A stretch of DNA of 64,000 nucleotides from Gerris lacustris (taxonomy: Eukaryota > Arthropoda > Insecta > Hemiptera > Gerridae). The notes under the pieces are model-generated. The model made no database searches and was not told the origin of the DNA. It was given only the letters and a program-made list of their open reading frames with translations. Numbering within the stretch: position 1 is the stretch's first letter; each line of letters opens with the position of its first letter. Below are positions 56,255 through 64,000 of the stretch, one piece after another. Position numbers and translations under genes: made by a program. The stretch is from contig OX578282.1 of the NCBI GenBank assembly GCA_951217055.1, positions 16,927,877 through 16,991,876 on the forward strand, given 5' to 3'.

Positions 56255-57122
56255 TTTAGGGTTTTGTAGATACTTCTCAAAACCCTTATACCGAGGGTGA
56301 TGTGTCCGTCCGTCCGTCGCTCTTTGGTTCATAGGGCCCGAACCGTTTAAGCGAAAGTACTGAAATTTGAAACACTGGTGCAACTTTTTGACCCAACCAC
56401 AGGAAAAATACACAGAAGTTCATAATTAGATTTGCGCATGCGCAATTCGAAAAAATGTGGTAAACTCACAAATTTATATTTTTTTTAATATTTGAGTAGG
56501 GTACCAAATGAAAGCTGCTGAAGAGTAGGACACAAATATATATATGATTTTTTAAATGTTGCATTCCTTATTGGTTAAATAAATCAAAATATACCCAAAA
56601 AAATCCCCCCCCCCCCAACCACTATAGATCGGCTGGTGCTAAAATTTCGAAATAATTCATACTAATGCCTTATAGTGGGGCGATGATATTTCCGGGAGTT
56701 CATTCCCAGGTTTTAAAAATTACTAAATTTGTGCGCGAAAATTTGGAGTGCGCCCAAAATTTTATTTTTTAAAAATTTTGAGTTGGGTATCAAATGAAAG
56801 CTGCTGAAGAGTAGGATACAAATATATATTTGCTTTTTTAAATTTTTAATTCTTTATTGGTTTTATAAGTCAAAATATACCCCCAAAAAAATCCCCCCCC
56901 CCAAATTTCATATAATGGCTGGTTTTAAAATTTTGAAATGATTCATGGTTACACCGTATGGTTGGGCGATGAAAATTTCCTAAAAAATGTAATTTATCTT
57001 GTCGTTATTACCTATAAAAAACATTGTGACCTCTCGGGGGATCGAACCCGGGACCCTTAGGATCGAAGAAAAAAATCATAATTACATAACGGGTATGCTT
57101 AATCATCTACAAAACCCTAAAA
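56255..57122. mobile_element. Repeat family R, copy 2: TIR element with tRNA-like segment
   Basis: The ends 'tttttagggttttgtagat' and its inverse match over about 18 bp. A (GTCC)n-like tract follows the left end. The interior holds a 290-bp block duplicated in tandem (56460-56700 and 56700-56990), each with 'ggtaccaaatgaaagctgct'-like, poly-C and 'ttcgaaataattcat' words. Near the right end, read on the minus strand, 'gggtcccgggttcgatcccc' matches a tRNA T-arm. GTA flanks both ends. No coding sequence is intact. Confidence 0.75.
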
Positions 57123-57174
57123 AGTACTTGGTCGCAAGTACTTCCCTGTGATTTTTATGTTTTATCAAATATGA

Positions 57175-57310
57175 GGATGAGGGTCGTTCAGAAAATAAGT
57201 TCCGTTTTGAACTGTAGGGCTCTAGGTGTGGTTATTGCCAGATCTGACAACACTGCACAAAAAAGGGAAGTTCCTGAATAGAATGAGAAGTGAAGGGCCT
57301 CAGTACATCG
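57175..57310. repeat. Possible mariner left end
   Basis: Starts 'gagggtcgttcagaaaataa' and 'gttccgttttgaactg', in the style of mariner termini. No opposite end or transposase was found. Confidence 0.35.
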
Positions 57311-58544
57311 AATTAATTTATTGCACCGGCAATTATTTTAAAATAATAATAATAATAATAATGGTTTTTCTTCTAGGAAAAATAATTAATGGATATTCTT
57401 AAAACTTTATTATTTAAGTGTTATCTTATTACCTTGATAAATACTTTAATCTGAAATATGTTTACTTTACTTTCTATTTTTATCTAAAGTTATATAGTTA
57501 TATAAATAATAAAACAAGTATTCTATATAAGAAGAACGCTAAATATAAGATATTGCAAAGGTATATAATAACGTCTAACGTAATATATAATTTATAATTC
57601 TATCTTTATAGAAAAAGGACAAAAACAGATAAACGTCATCCAATTAAAACTCATTAGTAAAGTGGAAGAGAGGGGATCTGGTAAAGATAACCGGGTTTCT
57701 GGCTCACACCTGGTGCAGGGAGTTAATTCTGCAGCACTCTTAGAGGATTATGTGCGGCAAATTCACTTTAATAAGAAAACAGGCCTCTAGAAACAGAGGC
57801 TTGTTATTTCACTGGAAAGAGGACGAATAATATTAAACCTGACGCTACCAACCCTAACCCTAAAATTAGGATTTAATAAGGGAGAAAATGCCTTTCCCCC
57901 CCTTTTCTCAGACATGGTCGTGTCGTCGAACGCTTTTCAGAACAAGGTTGCAACCCAAAGGAGAAGCATAATTAGCCGAGAGGTTAAATTTAATTAAGTT
58001 ATAATTAACGATTTTCAAGGTCTGCTAAGTGTAAGGAAGAGAAATTGGGCTAAAAGACAAAGCCTTTCTGAAATTTAACCCTTATCAGAAGCGAAGATAT
58101 GGTTAGTATTAAAGGTTAGAAAGGCTTTTCGATAATACAATAAAGATAACTATAAGGAAGCAGTAACTTAAGATTAGAACAAAGTCAAAGAGATTGGTTT
58201 GAGTAACTTGGTTATTCGTGCAAGAAAATACCTGACAGAATCTCATTAAGAGGCCTTGTACAATGTACATAGCTCAGGTCTACTAAAACCTGTGTCACCC
58301 AGCAATATCATATCCTACAAGATTAAACTTCGATAAATTAGACTAAGAGCCAACGTCATAAGGCTAGATAGAAAATAAAGGATTTAGTTTCATCTTTAAT
58401 ATAATTAAAAATACGGCAAGATTCTAAGAGTATATTGAGATAGGATGTACATATATAATATCAATATTCCTTTGAAGTATATCACTGTATCCTGTTATCC
58501 AGGATTTCAGATTAACTTGAAAGATTATCACTCGAACAATCCAC
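57311..58544. other. Sequence without recognised gene
   Basis: It includes a unique, GC-richer stretch at 57640-58100. No Gly-X-Y block or other recognisable exon was found on either strand. Confidence 0.45.
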
Positions 58545-58547
58545 TAA

Positions 58548-58901
58548 AGCCTGGTTTACACGATGTCAATTGTCTGAAGACAGTTAACGGCATTAAATTA
58601 TTGGCTATACGTGTTTGCCCAATTGCCTAGCTATAGCCTCGAGGAGTGGACTGGCAATAAACTGCATCCAGCAGACTCCCAACTCCCGGATCATGGTATG
58701 TCCGCGACAATTGGCGCCGTGTGAACGTGATAGAACAGTTGCGTTGACTTGGTGTTGTCTAATTGTGACATACTAGAGATGCTCACAGCACTTGGCCATT
58801 TTTCGTCAATTGTCACAACAATTTATGTCCGTGTGAACGGGTTTTATTCAACTGTATAAGCCAGCGTCTGTCACACTAACTGGCATCTTATAAACCCGGC
58901 T
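58548..58901. mobile_element. PIF/Harbinger-type MITE, second family, 354 bp
   Basis: Ends 'agcctggtttacacgatgtc' and inverse 'agccgggtttataagatgcc' are flanked by TAA (58545-58547 and 58902-58904). Inner words 'caattgtc' and 'gtgtgaac' recur in inverse. No coding capacity. Confidence 0.82.
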
Positions 58902-58979
58902 TAACTGAGAACAGGTGAAGCATGTTAGTAATAGATATTTATGCACCTAGGGAATAATGTAAGATATTATTTCCCGCGT

Positions 58980-59208
58980 GACTTGATTCCTGAGGCAAAG
59001 CCGAAGGAATCAAGTCAACTAAATTCCGAGGTGAAGCCGAGGGATTAATGCCAATTAGCTCCCGAGGTGTAGCCGAGTGAGAGGTGAGAGGCCGGGTTCG
59101 ATTCTCCACCGGGAAGGATTTATTTATAAAGTAATTAAAAATGCAAAATCAAAACAACCGAATGGAAAACACTAGACTAAATAATCATGTACTCGTATAC
59201 GAGAAAGT
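58980..59208 (+). repeat. Repeat family S, copy 4, preceded by a short tandem repeat
   Basis: Three copies of 'cgaggtgaagccgag'-like words spaced about 35 bp (58988, 59022, 59061) run into a tRNA-like stretch ('gtgtagccgagtga' as A-box-like, 'ggccgggttcgattctccac' as B-box-like). It ends with 'aatggaaaacactagac' and 'cgagaaagtt', as in copies S1 and S3. Confidence 0.65.
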
Positions 59209-60094
59209 TTATTTCGAGTGTGAAAGGAAAGATTTTACCTTAAAATGATATCTAATTTAAAAATGTATAAGTTAAAATACTTAACAAAAAATTATCACTT
59301 TATACATATTTTATAATTAAGAAAATAAGCGATAAAAAGAAAAAATAATAATAAAATCTTATAAATATAAAAGAAAAAAAACAGAAATCATTAACTTAAT
59401 TTCTTAATACAAATTCGTAAAAGAAATACCTAAATAAAAATGAACAGGTTTACGGTGGAAGGGGTTTAACCAACAAAAAAAAATCAATTAACCTTTTTCT
59501 TTTAACATTTCTGTTCCAATTAAAAATTTCATCTTTATTAAAAAGACTTTTTCCTTGACTATAAAAAAAATATGAAATAAAAGTGCGACCAGAAAATTAA
59601 ATAAACATTAGGGACTGGTTCTGGTTGGCTCATTTTCCCACCCTTTTTTCTGTCCTTTATTTCTGCGACTTCCATAAGTTTCCTCTTTTACTCTGGTCTT
59701 CTGCGAGAGAGAAGGACCAGCGGAATATTATTATTAAAAACCCTTTTGTGATGGAGATTAAGTTAGAATAAACTTTATTTTTTCTTCTTCTTTCCTTTTG
59801 AAAAGGCGGAGAAATTGAGGAATTTTTTGTATTTTCATTGAAATTGTAGAAAAAAGTTTTTTTTTGTCATGGATATTCAAAATCAATTGTTGAATATTAT
59901 ATCAATATAATAAAGATGGCATTACAATTTCGATTTTTTTAAAAAATATGATTTTTATTTAATAAGAACGAAATATAGTGGAAAGTTGCGAATTATTATA
60001 GAATTATAAAGGATTATGTAAAAATATAATTCTTTATTAGAATCTTCTCTTTTCTTTATTCTATAAAGAAGAAAAATTGTAAGTGACACTTAAA
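59209..60094. other. Sequence without recognised gene
   Basis: Very AT-rich. No partner repeats or exon-like block. Confidence 0.5.
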
Positions 60095-60925
60095 TACGTA
60101 TAGAAAATATAATAAAAGTAAGAAGTACAGGAGAGTAGTAGAAAGTAATGCTAGAATATACATAGAAAGATAATAAAGTATGAATTAAAGAACAAAATAG
60201 AGAAAATTAGTGGAAAGTAATGCAAGAATGCACATAGAAAAGATAATAAAGCATGAAATAGAGAACATGATTAAAAAGTAATGCAAGAATACATATAGAA
60301 TAGATAATAAATTATGAAACAGAGGAAATGAGAAAATGAGTAAAAAGTAATGCAATACACATAGAATAGATAATAAAGTATGAATTAAAGTACGAAATAG
60401 AGAAAATGAGTGTAAAATAATGCTAGAATATATATTACAAAGATAATAAAGCATGAATTAAAGTGCGAAATAGAGAAAATGATTGGAAAGTAATGCTCGA
60501 ATACTCATAGAAAAGATAATAAAGTATTAATTAACGTACGAAATAGAGAATAAGAGTGGAGAATAATGCTAGAATACACATAGAAAAGATAATAAAGTAT
60601 GAAATAGTACGAAATAGAGAATATGAGTGGAGAATAATGCTAGAATACACATAGAAAAGATAATAAAGTATTAATTAACGTACGAAATAGAGAACATGAG
60701 TGGAGAATAATGCTAGAATACACATAGAAAAGATAATAAAGTATGAAATAGTACGAAATAGAGAAAATGAGTGGAAACTAATGCAAGAATACACATAGAA
60801 AAGATAATAAAGTTTGAATTAAAGTACGATATAGAGAAAATGAGTGGAAAGTAATGCTAGAATACACATAGAAAAGATGTATGAATTAAAGAAAGAAAGA
60901 GAGAAAATGAGTACACATAGAAAAG
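60095..60925. repeat. Tandem array, variable 60-75-bp unit, about 12 copies
   Basis: The unit contains 'agaatacacatagaaaagat', 'aataaagtatgaa', 'gtacgaaatagagaaaatga' and 'gtggaaagtaatgc'. Length varies because the 'attaaagtac' part is present or absent. Neighbouring units at 60540-60760 are nearly identical in pairs. A reverse 89-codon frame is this repeat in translation. Confidence 0.93.
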
Positions 60926-60929
60926 ATGG

Positions 60930-61100
60930 TACTTATGTATTTTGTTACCCACCCTATATTTGTTTACCACTTCTAAATGATTCCTTTGTCTAAATAACAA
61001 TTAAGACAAAGAGATATCTAGTCTAAAGAACTTTGGGATAAAGAAACATGACAAATCTGTATATAATCACGTAGCCTAATTAACTATTATGAATATGGCA
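60930..61100. repeat. GGYACTT-type core, degraded copy
   Basis: It contains 'cctttgtctaaataacaatt', 'aagacaaagagatatctagt', 'actttgggataaag' and 'aatcacgtagcctaatta'. These match the core shared by copies at 15922 and 53147. The TIRs are not clear. Confidence 0.6.
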
Positions 61101-62318
61101 TGAATAAAAGTATGGAAATAGAGAAAAGAACAATTTATAAGTAACGCTGCAGTCGATGAAGTAGAATAAACTGGGGAAAAAATTGAACGAAAGAGAATTT
61201 AGGATAAGTAAAAAAAAAGTAACTAAGTAGAAATTTTAGATTGAGGAGTAGACATAAAGGCATAAAATGCAACTAATAAAAATTAATTAAATAAATTAAT
61301 AATTACAAGATAAAAAGAACTTTTTACATACTACGTTTTAAAATTTTCTGTCATAAATCACAAATTTGAAATCCGTCAAAATGAAGATTGTAAATATGGG
61401 ACATGGCAAAAAAAAAATAAAATAACTTGCGGATTTTTTCCGAACTAACTTTCTATACAACAAAATTTGCTCAAAACGAATTAAATTCTGCTGAAAGATA
61501 GCTAAAAGTATTAAAATAATGCATTGTCATCGTGTTCTGAGCTATTCTAAAAGTTTCAAATGTCTAGCTACTCGGGAAGTTAGTTAAAAATCGATTGCAA
61601 TGTACTGGACAAACAAACAAGAAAGCAAGCTAATAAAAACGTAGTAAAAATAATAATCAAAGCTAATGTGTACATGACCCAACTTTGTCACGTAAGTAGA
61701 CTATGTTATGTGAAGTAACCAAAAGAAAACAAAAAGAAAGAAAGGAAGAAAAAAAAAAAAAAAACGAAGAAGAAGAAGGTTCTTTATAATTTAACGATAG
61801 ACTTTAAACTTGGAAGGAAAAGAACGGGTTATAAGGCTCTAATGACTTTGAGCTTCAACTTTTTTTTAGAATAATTAATTAATAAAGTACTAAGCATTAA
61901 TCACTCCTTGTCCGCAACTTAAACCCTTGTTAAGTTTTAACTTGCTAATAACAAGTTAAAAATTTAAAAAAAAAAACTTATTTCCTAAAGGGTAAGAGAG
62001 TAAAATGCTAATAAAATCCTTTTTTTTACCCCCAAGTTTAACAAGTAAGTTTATAATCTACTGCGACAAAGAAAAGTATTAGCAGTGAAGTCGTTAAATC
62101 ATTAAAGATTTCGTGGTTAGAAGGTTAAATTTTAGACTTAAATAGTCTCCTTTTAAGTATATATATTTTCGTCATCTCTAAACATGTTCTTTCTTCCCGT
62201 TTCTCCCCCCCCCCCCCTTTCTCCTAACTCCTCAGTGTCGATATTATAAGTTTCGACGCTGGTACAAGTCTTTTCTTACCCTCTTATCAGCTCATTACGG
62301 TATAAGACTAAGGACTCT
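61101..62318. other. Sequence without recognised gene
   Basis: AT-rich with a poly-A tract near 61745 and a C run near 62205. No repeat partner or exon was seen. Confidence 0.5.
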
Positions 62319-62319
62319 T

Positions 62320-62485
62320 AGTGCTTCTTTAGATGTTTACTCCTTTTTTTTTTTAAGAGCTTAAATAACTTTGACTAAATAACTATTAAGACAAAGGGAT
62401 ATTTAGTCTAATGTCTAATGTACTTTGGGACAAAGGAATATCACACTTCTTTTTTTATAAGGGGAGTAACAATCTAAAGAAGTGC
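62320..62485. mobile_element. GGYACTT-type MITE, copy E1
   Basis: Left 'agtgcttctttagatgttta' and inverted right 'ggcacttctttagattgtta'. The flanks share ggactctt (about 62312-62319 and 62487-62494), an 8-bp duplication. The core 'gtactttgggacaaaggaat' is intact. Confidence 0.87.
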
Positions 62486-62594
62486 CGGACTCTTTAGGCT
62501 TTATTCACCTGAGTGATCTTAAGTTTGAAATATATTTCACCTTTAATGGAATCGAAGTTTTTACAGCACGCCCGAGAGAAAGCTCAAATGTTGC

Positions 62595-62815
62595 AATTTC
62601 TTCTATGTTCTTTTTAGAATATAAATGTCTTTGGCTAAATAACTATTAAGACAAAGCGATGTTAAATCCACTGTACTTTGGGACAAAAGAACATCACACT
62701 TCTATTTTTATAAGGGGAGTAACAGTCTAACAAAAGAACATTCCGTACACCTTTTTTAGACTGTTACTCCCCTCTGTTTTTTATAAGGGGAGTAACAGTC
62801 TAAAGAAGAGCTAAA
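62595..62815. mobile_element. GGYACTT-type MITE, copy E2
   Basis: It has the core plus two inverted 'taaggggagtaacagtctaa' blocks at the right. The left TIR is lost (starts 'ttctttttagaatataaa'). Confidence 0.8.
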
Positions 62816-62874
62816 TTAATATAGGACCCAATATAGGACCTAAATTAATATAGGCATTATTAATATTTGAAACT

Positions 62875-63262
62875 TGTCCCCCTCCCCTCTATATCGCTTA
62901 TGTGAAGTGCAAAAAATCTGAAAAAATTCCTGAACATTCTTCGACCAAAAGTAAAGATACCACCACTTTTTGGAAATTTCGAAAAAAATATAATTTTATT
63001 TTTTATTGACAAAATACGTTATTTTATAACTATGGTCGATGTATTTATATTTATATGGTTGTAGTCCGGTTCAGTGGCAAAAAAATACTTTATCGGAAGT
63101 TTGTTTATGTGTTTTGAGAATATCAGACCCATAGGATAGCATAAAGTAAGCTTTTTAGCATTTTAAAAAACATCATCAATAGGGTACTACTTAAACTATA
63201 CAGTGTGGTGGCCTACGGACCCTCGCTGTGTGCTGACTAGCACACACTTGACCTGTTTATTC
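62875..63262. repeat. Second copy of the right half of the 50005-50968 element
   Basis: It matches 50640-51000 at high identity, including 'tgtgaagtgcaaaaaatctg', 'cttcgaccaaaagtaaagat' and 'ccctcgctgtgtgctgacta', with small indels and one extra 40-bp segment at about 63150-63190. Both copies end at the same TIR (ggcctacggaccct or gcctgcggaccct) followed by about 40 bp of common flank. Confidence 0.88.
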
Positions 63263-64000
63263 AGAATGATTATAATGCTTTCATTACCTTGGATAACTCG
63301 AAAGAATATTTTTTTTTTTTACAAATGAATAAAAGGTTTGCATGCAAGACTAACGATACTTTGTAATAATAATTAATATAAAAATGCCATTTTTCAAAAC
63401 TGGTCTTATTTTCAATTTTTTTTTTTTTTTTTTTTTTTTTGGTTTCTGTATTCATCACCATAGTTGTTTCTATGTGCAAAATTTGGGGAAGATTGAATCA
63501 CGGGAAGTGGTTCAAAATTGGGGAAACGGAAATGTGCGATGAAACTTACAAAGCAAAGTAATATAAGACCAGTAAAAACAACATTAATATACTTAAAAAT
63601 CCATTACAATCTCAAAATTATAAAAATACACAACCGACTGAATCGAATCTCATAGTATAAAATTTGTTACTTGGATGGATATTGAGCAGTATTCTTTCAA
63701 GAAATATGAGAGTAGTAGAAATGAAATAAAAGTAACATCAGGAATCAAAAAAAGGTATTTGTTGCACCAGGATCGCAGTTTCTTCCCCGTTTAGTCTAAA
63801 AAGGTGGCAAAATCTCAGAAGAAGGTTTAAAGCGATATAAGATATCAGAATCCGAGGGGAAAAAAGGAAGTGATCGAGAGAATATTCCATACCTATCCGC
63901 TTTACAAAGCACGTAAACCTGGCCTTTCCGGAAGAGAAGGCAAAAACCGGATATATCTATGTGGGTTGTTATAGCCATAGGTTACCAAAGTTTCCAGCTT
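63263..64000. other. Sequence without recognised gene
   Basis: Poly-A/T tracts and AT-rich DNA to the window end. A 60-codon reverse frame at 63796-63978 has no recognised domain and no Gly-X-Y pattern. Confidence 0.45.

Noticed and set aside
57020..57065. Minus-strand T-arm-like sequence considered as a tRNA gene
   Set aside because: The rest of the cloverleaf is missing and it sits inside repeat family R.
60185..60454. Reverse frame of 89 codons rich in Leu and Phe
   Set aside because: It is the 60-75-bp tandem repeat read in translation.
63796..63978. Reverse frame of 60 codons at the window end, considered as a 5' exon of the collagen gene
   Set aside because: No Gly-X-Y, no clear membrane segment and no phase-1 donor that would fit the exon at 32978.

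Overview
This is a window of animal nuclear DNA, most likely from an arthropod and probably an insect with a large, repeat-rich genome. It is strongly AT-rich and has no dense bacterial-type coding. The only host coding sequence I can support is a set of short exons separated by introns of 1.9 to 8.4 kb with normal GT..AG borders. Almost everything else is transposon debris: hAT, PIF/Harbinger, Tc1/mariner/pogo, non-LTR retrotransposon tails and several unassigned terminal-inverted-repeat (TIR) families. I cannot name the species.

Host gene. Seven exons lie on the minus strand, read from high to low coordinates: 32978-32917, 29377-29342, 25632-25588, 17193-17158, 11078-11007, 9138-9070 and 4811-4632. 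Six are Gly-X-Y collagen repeats. One (9138-9070) is a non-collagenous interruption that keeps frame with its neighbours. All six internal introns are phase 0. The first exon opens with a basic Gly-Lys-Lys/Arg patch, which together with the short collagen blocks and interruptions recalls the transmembrane (MACIT) collagens of the type XIII/XXIII/XXV class. The start and stop codons are not in the window. The 5' end would lie above 33 kb or outside, and the 3' end below 4.6 kb or outside.

Layout. 1-4.6 kb: AT-rich DNA with a tetranucleotide repeat, a small TIR element and a non-LTR retrotransposon 3' end. 4.6-33 kb: the collagen exons, with introns packed with repeats, including a 109-bp tandem array, Harbinger miniature elements (MITEs), a hAT carrying other elements, a 916-bp fold-back element, a 2.4-kb palindrome split by a hAT with a dead transposase, and a 69-bp satellite. 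33-64 kb: no convincing host exon. It holds more MITEs, a TIR element whose right end has been amplified about 13 times, a fragment of a possible tyrosine-recombinase transposon gene, a hAT with a recognisable dimerisation domain, a hAT next to a pogo-like element, and a second long tandem array at 60 kb.

No prokaryotic system, CRISPR array, rRNA or canonical tRNA gene was seen. The most unusual structures are TIR elements that carry or have seeded tandem arrays, long intronic palindromes that could form long hairpin RNAs, and a repeat family combining short TIRs with a tRNA-like B box.
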